DNA of 64,000 nt from contig WBMW01005677.1 of NCBI GenBank assembly GCA_013396635.1, positions 372,001 through 436,000 of the forward strand, in the 5' to 3' direction. Below the pieces are notes generated by a model, which did not search any database, had not been told where the DNA came from, and saw only the letters and a list, made by a program, of their open reading frames with translations. The stretch comes from Penelope pileata. Taxonomy: Eukaryota; Chordata; Aves; Galliformes; Cracidae. Below are positions 10,734 to 24,799 of this stretch, in pieces. Position numbers and translations under genes: made by a program. The first letter of the stretch is position 1, and each line of letters begins with the position of its first letter.

Positions 10734-13700
10734 GATCCTTATGAACATGCTTTTTCATTGCTGTTTTGAGGGCAAAGCTTATTAGACAAACCAACTAATT
10801 TACTCTTACGATATCAAAGTAGATTAGTAATGTATGAATCATTGATTGGCAGCTGGCATGGATGAGGACTTTTCCTCATTATTTTGCATTCCATCTGTAG
10901 GAGATGGCTCTTCTCTTCTGCTGGCCATTTCTTGAAACTTCAAGGATATGTGGCACATGCAAAGCTGTGTTTTAAAGGAGTGGGCGAGGATCGGAGAAGT
11001 TCAGATATCCTGTTTCTATCTGACTCCATGCTGATCTAGGTCCAAAAGAAGACCAGGTACCCTATGCTGGACTCCATTACACACATCGGTTAAAGACGGT
11101 ATCTCTTGCCCTCCTTCTTTTAAAGTGTGTGTGGTGGCAGGCAACAGTGATAGTGATAATAAACCTAAAAACCTATATGTGACCTGTTGTTGCATTAACA
11201 CAAACATTTTTGGTGGGAGGTTTATTTACAAAATGTAGGTAGTCATACATGGCCTTCCGAATGGCGTCAAGAGTGCAGCAAAGATTAAGATCTCTCTTTA
11301 CCATTTCACCATTTCTGGAAACTTCCCAAATAACTGTCTGCTATTTCTGTCCCACCTTTTTTTTTTTTTTTNNNNNNNTTCCTGACAGCTTTTAAGTATG
11401 GTTTTTGAGGGAATCTTGGTATTCCAGTTAGACTATAAATGTGCTTTCGGTACAGGTATGCATTCTGAATGTTGATTTAAAAAAAAATAGTTTTTCTTAC
11501 CAAAAGCATGAAAAAGGGTATTTCTTCATTTTAAGAATTAATGAAACTCTGAAAAGAAGACAATAGACAAAAGGGCAGCAAAGCGGTGGTCCTGCAGAAA
11601 CTGCAAGCTGAGTTTGTTACAGTACCCGGAGCTCAGCTGAGACACAGCTACCCTCTCAAAAAAATTGTTTACAGAGAGTTGTAAATCAGAACACAATTAA
11701 CATTGGATGGTTGAAATTAATTTCATTATGGAAGGAACTGTTAGTGGACTTCATGTCATGAGAGCAGCTTGACACAGCTGTTCAGTTCTTCATCATGCCA
11801 ATACTGTTAAAGCCTCCATCTTTAACAAACTGACCTTTGCAAGCAGCATATGCTCCTTTTATTGCAATATTTCTTAGCCAGTAGTTTAGATAAGGCTGTT
11901 TAAAAATCCATAGGCCTCCCTTAGGTAAAGAGGAGTATCTGGTCAGGTCAGAGTACTGTAGGAAGGGCTCTCACAGTATGCACATATAGAAAGAAGATAG
12001 AGCATTTTCACTGTTTCATAATGCCCTTATCTTGTACATGGTAGGTTATAGAACAAAGGACATAAAGTCCATTCCTTCCATACTGCAAATGGTATTTATC
12101 GAAGCAGTGGGATACCTGGCCCATGCACCTCCAAGCAATACTGCTCTTGCTATCTTTGAATACCTTACTTTTATTCTTGTTTTTTTCTCTAACTCAGATA
12201 TGTTTGTTTTACTTAATTCAAATATTTTTTTTTTTATTACGAGTCTGCTTGCATTAGGCCTTTTGTCGTGATGCATCCTTATCCTCCCAGATCTCCTTTT
12301 ATCTCATCTCTCGTTTATCATTTTGAATTATTTCATACTAGGAAATACCTGAAGTTGCAGCTTAAATACAAGTAAAGTTTTATGTAAGAATATGAAAATT
12401 AAACTACAGGTCCTCTTCAAAATGGAAATATAACAAAAATTGTTGGTATTGCTACATATACTTCCTTCAGAACTGTTAAAATCTGTTGGTTCTTTGTTAG
12501 TATCTAATTTTCCAAACACTCCATCAAGAGATGATTATAAGGCCTGGCAAAGCTATGGGGACTTAAATCTTCATCATGTTGCAAAGACTCTGCATACGAT
12601 GAGTTTTCACCCAATCCTAAAACACAAGAATTCATTATGAATGCACACAGACAGTTGTTTAACTAAAAACAATAAAAATTGGATAAAACAAAAGCTTCAT
12701 TGCAAGTGAAATGCCTCAAGGCTATTCATGATTGACGGAGACATCAGTGAAAAAATAGGGAAAGAAGGAATTACTAGAAGTCCCCTAAAGACAAGGTGAA
12801 GAAATTCAATGTAATAAGGAGAGGGAAGCCACTGAAAAATTCATGGAAAGTCTTTGCTTACAGGTACGCCATGGAACTAGTCTGGTATGTCATGGAACAT
12901 GTCCCTGCCTCAGTGATGCTGTAGGTGCACCTGTCCACAGCTGCCTCACAGCCATTCCTACCTGACCCAGGCTCTCACCTGCAGCCTGTACTCCTGGCTT
13001 GACCTGGGGCCTGCCAGTTATGATGGATAGGCTTGCCCAGTGATCACTGAGCTGTGACTGACCCCGCCTGCAGTCACCAGATCTGAACACGATCCGTTGG
13101 CTCATGCTTCTTGCTTGGCCTTGGATCTGTGTCATCATCACAAACTTAACGATGATTTGGGTCCTTGCCTCATCTGGTTGTCATTTCTGGGCCTGCTCCT
13201 CTCACATTGCTTAGGGTGGTGGGGCAGGGCCGTGGCTGCTGGGGCTCCTGGCCTTTTTGTCATGCTTAGTTCCCTGTTCCTTTGGGACCAGCCAGCTGTG
13301 CCCTGACAGCACATGACATGGCTAACATCACAGCCTCCAGTTTAAAAAGATCCAGTGTCACTGCTGACGTGGGACTGGAAACAAGAGCTCAGCCCTCGAG
13401 CCCACAGCTCCCAGAGGTCCCCTCCCTCTGCCAGTCCATCCAGAAAGACATCTCCTCTCATCTGTTGACTTTGTGCAAGATGCTTTCCTTAATGATCCCC
13501 CACATTTTTTGCTCAATTTCAACAGCATTTCTGGTTAGAAAGTGGAACTTTGAAGATGTTAGGCCAGTTTAGTGGTTGTCCAGCTGAGTTTGCAAGGAGT
13601 TTGGCCCAGAAGCACTATGGAAGTTCTAAGCCCGTGGGCTGTCTGTCAAAAATCCAATCCGTGATAATTTAAAGGCAAAAATGATGCAACCTCTAGGTAA

Positions 13701-15834
13701 AGTACGAAAGGAAAGAGAAAACAACTCACGTTACTGAGCCCGAGAACCAGCTTCAGTTGGATTTGGGAGAGTATCTGAATAACTTCTGCAATTCAGAAGC
13801 TGGACATTGGAGGAGAGGAGATAGGTGGCATGAGCTGACCTGAAAAGTGTTCAGCAGCACCTCAGAGAGCAGAGAGTCAGAGCCATCAATACCGAGAGTA
13901 GGATTACCTCTATTTTCAGCCTCATTACATTTTCAGCTAGCCTTAGGTGCTGAAGCATTTACGTGTGGCTAACACAGTTTGACGTTCAACTCTTTGAGTT
14001 TCAAGTTCAAATGAAATCTTTAGGTGTCAGAAATCATACGCTATCTAGGCTGAATACTCTGAAAGTAACTGAAAAAACAGAGGCTTGCCTGGAATTATTC
14101 TGAAAATTTGAGTCACGGCCATCCTTCCCCTCTTCAGGGAAAAAAAAAAAAAAAGGTGTGCTAAGATGAAAATACCAAAGAAACCAACATAGACAAGCAG
14201 ATGTGCATGCAATACTTCTATGTTTCGCTCAGGAATTAGCTTAGTCTCTCGTGTCTGTGAACATAAACTGCTGTGCCTCTGTGGTCCGTCCTCCTAGAAG
14301 TTCTCACTCGTGCACCACTTAGACACATTTTTCTCACAGTGAAGCTGGGCAGCTGATTGCAGACATTAATCTCTGTGTAACTTGCTTTTGGTAGTCACCT
14401 TTTTCATTCTAATAACACATTCATTCAAGCCACTTTTTCATAAACATTTTCCCATAAACCTCTGTTTCAAAAGAGATGATTCAAACAGCTTTTAAACAAT
14501 TACTCTTTTGAAGGGTCTAATTGAAGGAAATAAACCTGTAGAGAATCTGACTGAACCAAAGATCTTCAGCATCCAAGATTATCTATCTGTCACCCTGTGA
14601 CCTATTTCCTTCACACTACTTTTTAATTTTTGTAGCAATTATAGTGTATATGGATAATACCTATTAGCATATTTATGGTCATTGCTTCATATTTATTGTC
14701 TGCACAACTCATTAATCTTCATCTAGTGTGTGAGGCTGACAGCTCAATCTATTTTGCAATCTCTGGGCAGCAGCCATATCCAAAAAGCTTTTGTTTCCCT
14801 GTAAATAAACTGTGTTCAGGACCAGAGGACAATGGTACATCACGCGGTGATTGACACAAGCCATGGCTGCTAATCAAAAGTAGATTTTATTACCAGCTGA
14901 GTCAAGTGCATTATGGGGCCATTGTTCTAGTGCTGTCAGGGCAAGAGCATACGTAGTCAGTCACCTTCTCAAGATGGGTTGATTGTTCTCCAAGATTAGA
15001 CAGAGTTGCCTTATTATCTATCCCAGACAACAAGGCATCTCACCCAAACAGACGCCTTTACAGAAACTGCCTGTACATTGAATTGATTTGAATTGCTAAT
15101 GCATAATCTGTCCAGCACAGATGTGCAATGAATATTTGGATGTTGTTTTGCATGTCAGTTGAGAAGGCTGAATGATGAGGTGATGATCATTCAGTGATGG
15201 GTACTGGACATTTGCCAACAATTGAGTTTGAGCACTTTCCCTGACAGTAATCAGATCAGCTTCCAAAACGTCTTTTCTTCAATTCACTGACAATTTATGT
15301 TAGAAGATAATGCAACTCTCTCACAGTTAACGCAGTTGGCAGCAATTTGCATTTTTTTCATATAATTAAATTTTTCATTTCACCCAAGAAGAAACGCATA
15401 CAAGCCATATATAACCGATATACATATTCCAAGACACTTCCAAAGTAGTTCCACTTGAATAAGAGGCCATCTAGATAAGTAAAAAAAATTGAAACTCTCC
15501 ACAATATAGGTGACAGTAATTTTATTAGTTATAAAGCTACATTTGATGTGAAGAATTAGGAACGTTATTATCAAGTAGCAATAGGTTAGCTCTCCAAAGG
15601 AAAAAAAAATAAGGTAATAAACATTTAACATATGATCATGGTCATGCTGACAGAAGGCCATCCAACTGAATGGATTTTAAAAATGTTGCTCTCTGTCAGA
15701 ATTGACTTAGGATAAAATAGAAACAGAAATGAATCCCACAGGGGTGATATTACGACATCACGGGACTGATGTGTGTTCACATTGCGACATCACGTGATTC
15801 TTGTGAATGTGAAAGAGGCTTTGATATGGTCACA
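10734..15834. other. Intergenic, upstream of the ISG12-like gene
   Basis: No exon recognised. A GC-richer stretch at 12890-13440 may be an unclassified repeat. From about 14340 to 15120 the DNA is AT-rich, repeat-free and dense in homeodomain- and Sox-like words, a candidate conserved element. A palindromic E-box lies at 15789-15798. Confidence 0.5.
11372..11378. other. Assembly gap, 7 N, after a T-run
   Basis: Seven N directly follow a T homopolymer, so the gap most likely marks uncertainty of homopolymer length. Confidence 0.98.
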
Positions 15835-16080
15835 ATCATAGAACCACACAGTAATTTAGGTTGGAAGGAACCTCTGGAGGTCATCTGGTCCAGCTAGGGA
15901 CCTACCCTGTTAATAACTCAGAGACCAACTTTGTTGAGTTCTGAGTAGATCCAAAGATGGAGATTCCACATCCAGTCTGGGCAGTTTGCTCCAGTATTTG
16001 ACCCCTCTTAATGTGAAATATTTTTTCAGTATATCAAATCAGAATTTCCCATGTTGCAGCTTTGTTGTTTGTTGTCCTAT
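15835..16080 (-). mobile_element. CR1 LINE 3' fragment
   Basis: The plus strand begins ATCATAGAACC and continues with GGTTGGAAGGAACCTCTGGA and GGTCATCTGGTCCAGC. This is the reverse complement of the CR1 3' end. Upstream parts toward 16080 are diverged. Confidence 0.88.
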
Positions 16081-16934
16081 CTCTGCACATCTCCGGGGAG
16101 ATTCTGGTTCCATCATCCTTATACCCACACTATTTCAAGTGTAAAATGCGTAGTTAAAAACCTACATTTGGGATGGATAAGAGCAACTGAGAATTTAGAA
16201 AATCAGAGGGTCCTGGGGATACCTCTGCTACCTGAAAAATTTTACGCTGTAACTTTACTTAGACATGTGGCTAGTTCATCTCTAATCATATAGTGACACA
16301 CTTCAGGAATAAAATAAAAATGCTTCTCGACAATTTGTAGAGCACATCAATGCAGATGTTCTCTCTGTCTTCCTAAGCTAAGGGTGAGTACCCGTGAGTG
16401 CACGGTAGAGGGAACAATCACATCTTTTAACTTGGCGGTCTTCCCACTGGTGAAAGTCGCTACAGCTAGGGAGAGACTGCAAAGCAATTGAGCCAGAAGC
16501 CTTACGGTCAAGATCAGAGAGCAGCTTTACAGGTAAATCTGATTCTTCTATATGTCAGCCTCGTTCAGGGTAGGGCTAAGTGGCTCTCATTTCAATTTCC
16601 ATACTGTTTTCATCTGTCAGAACCAAAATGTTATTGTCCCTGCACTACAGATGAAACAAACCACAAAGCCGCACTGGTGACTTTCAGGGTGAAGCAAATT
16701 CCAGTTTGGGACATTTAATTTTGTGTCTTATGAAAAACACACATATAGGCAGGTATAATTCCTGCACACACTGTATATTCACTACGTCAGCTGAAACCCA
16801 ATGGATTTTCCAGCTGGAAATACAGAAACAAAGCTTTTGAATAAGTGAGCTGAGGAGACTTGAGACCTGAAATGGAGTTGGATGAAGAAGTTTAGAACTC
16901 AAATGGAGTTGGATGGCAAAATCTTAGTGGATGC

Positions 16935-17275
16935 TGTAGGGAAACTGTTGATCAGGGCCTAAACTTGTGATTGAGCACCTGGTGAAGGGCTGTGGCTGAT
17001 CTGAGGAGCTCAGGCAGAATGATTGCACCTGCATTCCCCTGGTGACCAGAAAGGGTGGACCCAGGGTGGGGTTGCCCTGGGCTTATTTAAGGGCCCTCCC
17101 CAGGTGAGATCTCTCTTTGAGATCTGCTACTTATTGGAGGAGCATCATTTGGGTGTGTAACTGGTTGTGTGAGTCAAAATTTTTTTGGAACTTCTGTGTA
17201 TGTCCATTGTTAAAGCATATGGTACTTTGCCTGCGATCATAAAGAACCTGTCTGAAGCAATTTTGCTTCTTCGTT
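16935..17275 (+). mobile_element. LTR-like repeat, copy 1 (probable solo LTR)
   Basis: It starts TGTAGGGAAAC, then GTGATTGAGCACCTGGTGAA, GGGTGGACCCAGGGTGGGGT, TGCCCTGGGCTTATTTAAGG (TATA-like) and GCGATCATAAAGAACC (polyA-like), ending near TTTTGCTTCT. The same blocks occur in the same order, on the opposite strand, at 35374-35663. The 5' TG start and the promoter-then-polyA layout suggest a solo LTR of an avian endogenous retrovirus. No internal viral genes are present and no family is assigned. Confidence 0.6.
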
Positions 17276-20200
17276 TGCAAAATAGATGTCCACTTCTGAA
17301 TTCCTCACCATGCTGCTCAGGGCTCCTTTGGCCAGATCCTACCCCACATTGGCACTTCCAGTCGTGACATTAGTATTGTGTTTGTGAGCACACTCAGTCT
17401 TGATGTTGCCGGGTAGTTTATTTCAGGGCTTTGTACCATAATCCAAAAACATCAGATAAGGTCCTGCTACAAGCAAGCTCTGCAAAAGAGGAGGCAGTCT
17501 TGCCTCGAATGCAGTAGCCCGACCTCAGGGGATTTACCCAGATCAGGATTCCGCCCTTTAGGAGTCTCACTAGTTCTGTCACCATAGGAACAGGAACTAG
17601 AGGCACTACTCAGCCATGGCATCGTGTTCCCATTTGTTCTTTCTCCAAGGAAGTTTTCATTATTTCCTTGTTTTTGCTGGTTCTGTCACTTCCTGTGTTG
17701 AGCTATCACACGCTTCTGAGGCACTGAAATGAAGGTCTGAGCATCCACTCTGCTGAAAGGAGAGTGGTGCTTGAAAGCTGGCATGGAACAGCCCATGCTT
17801 AATGTTCTTAGTGAAGCAATTTCTTTTCCCGAAGACATTTAATACAAGCCATTATTCCTACACTGAAGGATCCTTTCCTTATGGTTCAAGTCTTATTTTC
17901 CAAAGCACGGAAAGTTACTTCAGCTGACAAATGTCAGTAGCATAGTTATTTATCTGTTTTTGAGACTGAAAATAGATGTAAGGATAAAGAAGAATTCTTA
18001 AACTGGAAGTATCTGAAAGGAACATTCCCTTGTATATTATTTTGTTGAAGAAACAAGTAGGTAAGTGGTAAAACTACATCATCTGCTGAGTAAATATTCC
18101 ACTCAGTCTTGAAGTTGACATCTTCCCATGAACAATTTTGCTAACAAAGCTTCAAAATACAGGAGTATAGGCTATTCTGGAAGGTAGAAAGGAAAAAGTT
18201 TATAAGTTCATGCAATTTTCAAGAACAGTTGTATAGACATGAGGGAAGTTAGTAATCCTGTCTGAAACCTAAGGGAAACTCATGAAAACAACAGACCTAG
18301 TGCAGAAGCTGCTAATCAGCTGTACCCCTTCTTTAAGACAATGTATGGCTTGTTTGGTTTTTGCTTTTTCTTTTTTTTCTCAGAAGAAATGTGGTGAAAA
18401 CAGAAATAAAAGGCAAAGAAATTGAATTCATGGTCCAAGTGCTATTTTAACAGCACTGAGCTCCAAGTGCTACTCCAATGCAATCACAATCGCTGATTTA
18501 ATAATGCCATATCTAAATACCCTGTCCGCAAGCATTAAGGAAGTATAAGTACAGGAAATTTTTTAGTTCACAGGTGCCACACGGATGAGCCCATGGCCTA
18601 GTGTGTGTTCCAGGGTAAGCGCTGAGCAGCTGAGCGGCTCAGATCTGTCAGGACAGCTGCTCCATCAGCCAGCGGACCAGCCCAGCTCCTGAAGCATCCC
18701 TGGTGGGTTCAACTCCACACAGAGCTGAGCAGGAGGCTGTGGTGTCCTCCATCCACAGCCCAAGGCAAAGGACACGAGTTGGTGGGCTCTGCTGTGTGGG
18801 TTGTCAGCTCTCTTCATGCCCCTTACCGCAGCTTCTGTGGCCAGGGAGTGCACTCTGATCAGGTGTCTGCAGTCAGGGCTGCAGGGTCCAGGGGTCCATG
18901 GCAAAGTCAGCTTTCAGAAAGGAAAGGCAAGCCCTGTCTGAGGATGAAAGCTAAGCACAGACAGCTTAAAACATATGGACCTCTTCTTGAAAGTAACATT
19001 ATTTTTCCTATCTGAGGCAGACTGCTGAGGCTGCATATATTATGCTACTCAGGCATTTTGACAATAAGCACAGTATAAACATTTAATGTACATAGAGAGG
19101 TTTCAAATGCTAATGCAAGTTAATATTTATGAAAGCATAAGTGTTGGAAGTACTTTTATGGCCATTCTGAAAAGCTGTTAATGACAAAGTGGCCAATCTG
19201 TTCCACGGGTGAGGGATCTGAAGACCAGATGGCCCGGTTTACTTTTCAGCTCCAGCTGCAAGATGTACAGGTAAGTTTCAGGCCATGCTTGCAAAGGACT
19301 GAGAGATTTCCTTGGAACAACGGTAAGAGTGGCTGGCTTGTTTTGACTCTTCCAGGTCATTACAGCCTGTTTCAATAAGGAGAAACCTCTTGTTTTATGT
19401 TTCTTAGTAAATTTTTGCAGCTAAAAGATAATTAGGTTTGACATTAGTCTTTTCTGATTTGAGAATCCAGGTTGCGTGTTTATATAACTTACACGGTGAC
19501 ACTGGAGACTGAGCACAGTCTGATTGAACCTGGTGAGTTGACTTACTGTCATTGTTACAAATAAGTGCAATAGGGCATCTGGAATATTATAGAGTAAACA
19601 ATTAGAGCAGCATGAGGTAGGATGCAGTACAGTTATGCCTACAAGAGAAGGGAGAAAAGCCTGCAATGAAGCCCTGCCTGGGAAAGATCAGGGAGCTTCT
19701 TGGAATCCACACCTGAGCACGTGAAGGACGAGGAAGCCACCAGGAATGCTTGACACAGACTTGTCAAGGGCACACTGCGCCTGACTGCACTCTGTGACAA
19801 AATGCCTGGTATTCCAAGCACTGCAGAAGCTTTCATAACAGAGAAAATAAAATTTCTCAATCAATGCTCCTTGTAAAGAACTTTGAAACTGTGTGTTAGA
19901 GAAACTACTTCCTCATCTCTTCATTATATTTTGGAAACATGTCTGCCTGTGGAGGCTGGACATGATGGATGCCTCGAAGCAATAGTTTCTTTAGCAGCTA
20001 GATCACTTTCCTTACAACAGAAGTGCCTGTAAACTTCTGAGTGTCACCTACACGTAACAGAACGCAAGCCTCACAAAAAGGTTCATCAAAGTAGATCTGA
20101 ATCCTTGTCGCTAGTTCTTAAATGGGAATGAAATTTCTTCCCTATTTATAATGCTAAGGCTGCTGGGCAAGACTCAGCAGAAGACTTAAATTAAATGTCA

Positions 20201-23200
20201 AATCATGAGGTACTAACAATAAATAATGGAGAGATTTCTGTTGCCTTCGGTGGCTGTAGATAAGCCACAGGACAAACTATTTGCTGCGGGTGGGTTGTGC
20301 AGTCCTACACAGGCCATTCTGACCATGTCTGTGTGGGTTTTTTTGCTTCAATGAGAGAGCAGACTGGTGTGAGCCTGTGCTGCTCCCATCTCAGGGCCTT
20401 TGTGGCCACAGGTGCTGTAAAGGAGTTGGAAAGGACCAAAAGCTTCAAAAGCCACCCTGTCTCATCACTTCAGCTTAGACCTCTGGTGTACTTGCCTGCC
20501 TTGTCTTTCATGGTGTGTAGGCAGTGGTAGCAGGGTGTCTATGGCTGTAGGAAGGGGTGACAATCACTGATCCAGCAGGGCACTGGCAGGCAGAGAGGGG
20601 CTATGAGACAACTTGGAGACAGTGATGTGATCCATTCACAGTGCCCATGATGTCTTCCTGAGCAGGTGGCACCAGTGTGTGAATAAGCGGATATTTGTAA
20701 ACCTTTTAATTTCTTTATCAGCCCTCTCAAATGCTTTCCCTCCTTTACCATCCAGAGCTCATCTACTTCTGCCTGCTGATCTCCATTCTCCTCCATCATT
20801 TATTTTCCTTTCCGAAAGTGCCCAGACACCTGTAAGGTGGTCACAGGATGGAGAACTTATTTCTTCACTCAGACCCACTCTGTCAAACTTCTCATCAATC
20901 CTACAAGCAAAATTTTCTCCCCTGGAAGATGTTTGCTGTGTGCTTCCCTTGCCAGGAAGGCATCCTTTGCACTGTCCCTATTCAGTGCACATTGCATATC
21001 TGTCTGCACAGTGGACCTTGGCTTGACCGACCGCTCAGGGGAGCACCTGCTCTGTCACACAGCTGGAGGGCGGAAAGGAGTTGCCAGGAAAGGGGACTGA
21101 AGCACAAACAATGGAGGTAGAAGGGAACAGTTCTTTTTCTTTAAGAAGAATCTGCTGGAAATTCCCATTTGCAACCAGCGACATCTGAATCTATCCATTT
21201 CTTACCAGCACCTGTCCTTTGTGCTCCTGTCTGCTCCTGTTGGTCTGTCCCATTAGGACACTGCTGTATCACAAGGGCATTGGCAAAAGGGAATGAGAGC
21301 TATTCCATCCCACGAAGAAAATCATTCCCTGGATTCCTGGTCAAACACAAAGTGGTTGCTTCTTGTGCTTGAGCATCTGCATAGGAAGCCCGGTCCTGAC
21401 AGCAGAGGCTCCAGTAACTCTTTATTTCTCACAGGAGAGGGATGTTTAGAAAGCAGCAGCTATTCTAAGTGAACCTGTGAATTGGGCATGCATTTAGGGT
21501 GCTGAAAAAGCTGCTAAGGGGGGTTGGTGCCACGGAGACAAGCAGGGTGGATGTGCAATATCTGCTGGCTCCTCTTGGGTACAGTGGGGTAGGACTTCAG
21601 ATCTTATTTCCTCAGCAAGATTTTGACACTTGTCAGCTCCTGCCATGGTTATGTGACAACTCATGTGAAAGTGCTCATGAGCTTAAATGGGAAATCATCT
21701 GAAAGCCCATGGCTGTGCCTCCATTTCTCCCACCCTTTCCCATCGTAGGGGTTGAAATCTTTGCAATTAGCAAAGGGGATCTGGTACCGGGAGAGTGCTA
21801 ACAGCATTGCAAAGGGGAAAAACTATTTTTATCCTTCCTGTCCCTGCCCACCAAGAGCAGCACCAAGCACAGCGTAATGGTACTTTGAATTGCTGGGGCA
21901 GGTGGGAGTTTCACATCTGAACTTAGTTACTGTGCTCAGCGTGTAAAGCCCTGGAGTACGTGTGCTATAGCCTGTCGTTTTGTAAGCACCTTAGGAAGTA
22001 ATTACTTTGCCTTTTGTGTATTAATCATTAACTGCACAGTTCTATGGTAAACTTTGAGCCAAGAATCACTGGGGTGGAGGAAACACGTAGAGTCACTTAT
22101 GAAAAGGAAATGCTTGTCTTGAAATCCACTGTGGGAGTCTATTGACAAAAAGTAGACGCTGCCTGAGTTTCGATCTTCTGTTTAATGGTCTTACAGTTTT
22201 TTTAGCTCACTGAAACTACAGCCTTTGTGATTTGTTGTAATCAACTTTCTATTGCAGTTGTAAATGACCTTGCTCTTTGCCTGAGTAAGAGAATCTGTTA
22301 CAACCTAGAAGAGGTCCTGCAGGCAAGAGAATTGTTGGAATTAAGTTCCAAGAGGAGATGGTCTTCTGCCTGTTTACCACGGCGTATTATCCAGAGGAGT
22401 TTCCATCCAAGCACCAGCAATATTGCAGCGACTGTACTGGTATCTGGCAACATGATATAGTTTATTTTTAAAATGCTTTTTTCTCTTTTCTCGAACGCTC
22501 CTCAAGAGGCACAAAGCACTTCTTTTAATGTTGCCTGCACGTAAAAATTCTTTCATGGTTGGCAGCCCAAGGTGGTGTTGTACCAGGTTATAGATTAAGA
22601 TGTGAAGAATGTTGCTGTATCCAGTTGAGTTTATAAGACATTACAGAAATTATTTTCTTAGATCAGAATGTATTTATCCAGCTGGAATGCAGGAGAAGAG
22701 ACTGTGTCTTCCTTCAGTTCATTAAAATGAATTGCATGTATGCGCACACATTATATAAATTCTGATTCCTGTTACTGTGAAGAAAATTATACGTAAATCA
22801 TTCTACTCGCGGCTGCAACTTTGAGTTTGTTCTTTAAGAAATGAACGTAGTTGGGGTGTATTTTATATCTGGTTGAGAAAAATGCCCCCTAGAGGACTGG
22901 TGCAAGGAAGAAGCTGCCTACTTTGGAGAAACGCACACTTACTGCTGAAAATCCTGCTTTTGTTGTGGTCTCCTGTGGAAGTTTTGGTTTCTCCTGAGTC
23001 TCAGTTTGAAGAAGATCCTGGCACAATGTTTTATTTCAGGCCATTCCATATCTTCCTGGTCCTTTTTGTTTGCAAATTATTTTAATGTTTTTTGTGCCTG
23101 CTTTGTGTGCAGTGGATCTACTTTTTCAAAATGGATCTTTCTGTGGAATTTGCAGCTCTTCTGTGTATAGCAGTCTCAGGATTCACTTTCTCTTGTCCTT

Positions 23201-24599
23201 TTATAAGAATTAACAGAACAATTAATCACTTCTTGAAATGGTGAGATTGGGAGCATAGAAATCAGTTCCTTCCACAAGGACAGAATTTTGCTTTAAGTTG
23301 CTTTTGGGGACAATATTCATTCTTGGAACCAAATATTGGATCAAGGAATCTTCCACAACTGTAGGTACTTGTGCACCTTAAAGGAATGAACCTTAATGCT
23401 TCACCATTCCTACCAGATTGACGCATGTTATCTAATCCTTCTGGATTGCTGTTTGTTAATCTTGTTACAATCCGCCTCTGCAACTCTTGTTGAGGTGCTT
23501 TCTTTGAGATGACTACAGCTGATATTTTTCAAATGATATATTAAGGAACCCGCACACCTGCAGGAGTCACAATTTGTTTTGCCTCATTTTAGTTAAACAG
23601 AAACATGATCAAAAGATCTTTCCTCTTAAAAATTTTAAGCTGCCAAGTTAGACCACTCTGTTAGATTAATGTCAGGTGCCCTTACTGCATGGAAAGCTTT
23701 AAATTTAATTATAATTAATATAAAAGCAATTTTAAAAATAATAAAAGAAATTTAATTCTAATTAATTTCAGCTTCTAGAAATCTAGTCACACTAAGAGCC
23801 ACATAATCTCTAAGGTCTATGAAATGACTTCCTTAGAAAAACACATAGGCAGGAAGTAAACTTTTGTGAGTGGGACAGCTGGGTCTGGAACTCTTACTCG
23901 ATAGCGCTGTGTGTTTGTAGATGTACTAAGTATTTTGGGACTTGAGCCCCCCAGTTTATTTATGAAACACAGCAGGAACATGAGCATTTCTTCTGGGGAA
24001 TTTTGCCTCATCATCTATCATAGCATTTCTTACAGCTTTAGTGATCAAAAATTCATCAGTGATGTTTTGCAGTACTGTTCACTTTGTTCACAGTGAGCCA
24101 GAGACTGGTTGATTAACTGTGCAAATTTATTGTCTTGAATTCACATTGAAGCCCTAGAAGAATGTTTCTATCCCGAAAATGAGGTGTTGCTGGAACAGAT
24201 GACAAAGTATCCTCTTCTCTAAGTGTTATTAGAACAGACATTAGCACAGATTTTCCTGGCAGAGGAGCTGTTTCAGGAAGGGAGTTGTTTCAAGTTGTTT
24301 TAACACTGTGTGAAACATTTGAGTGTCTTCTTGGTCCTCCTTTCCATGGTTTGGGATACTTAGAGAGGCTCTGCCCAGGAAGAGAAGAGGCATGAACACT
24401 GATCAAAGGTCTGCTACATTTTATATTCTGTTCTCAGCAGTTCCTGAAAGCAAATGCTTATGCCTAGTATTTGCGTGTTGTCTAATACAGACATGATACA
24501 AATGTGATTCCTAATACTGATCTTTATAACTCACCATCATGACGTTGGGTGTTCCCAGATTCTGCATTCTTCAGAGTTCTTCCTGTTTGTTATTTGTAT
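17276..24599. other. Intergenic, no gene recognised
   Basis: Over 7 kb without recognised repeats or exons. A short open frame ending at a perfect donor (ACAG|GTAAGT near 19270) was noted, but it has no partner exon or family match. Confidence 0.5.
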
Positions 24600-24727
24600 T
24601 CATATTTGTTTGCACCCACCCGGTCCCACCCCTGATCCAGCAGGGCCACCCAGAGCAGGGTGCCCAGGCCCATGTCCAGGCAGCTGCTGGAGATCTCCAA
24701 GGAGAAGACCCCACAGCCTCTACTTTT
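24600..24727 (-). mobile_element. CR1 LINE fragment
   Basis: The reverse complement reads GAGGCTGTGGGGTCTTCTCC, CTTGGAGATCTCCAGCAGC, TGCCTGGACATGGGCCTGGG and GGTGGCCCTGCTGGATCAGG, typical of a CR1 3' region. It points away from the plus-strand CR1 that follows. Confidence 0.85.
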
Positions 24728-24799
24728 TACAGTCTGCTACTTCTTACACAGAAATATAGTGATAGGACTTTGAACTAAAAGAGGGAGATTTAAATAAGA

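Noticed and set aside
12890..13440. GC-richer stretch suspected to be an LTR or other repeat
   Set aside because: No second copy in the window, no terminal features and no coding similarity, so it could not be classified.
18665..19015. Overlapping short frames on both strands
   Set aside because: Low-quality translations without introns, promoter or homologous motif.
19181..19275. Possible exon ending at a perfect donor (ACAG|GTAAGT)
   Set aside because: No matching acceptor, partner exon or known protein. A single good donor is common by chance.
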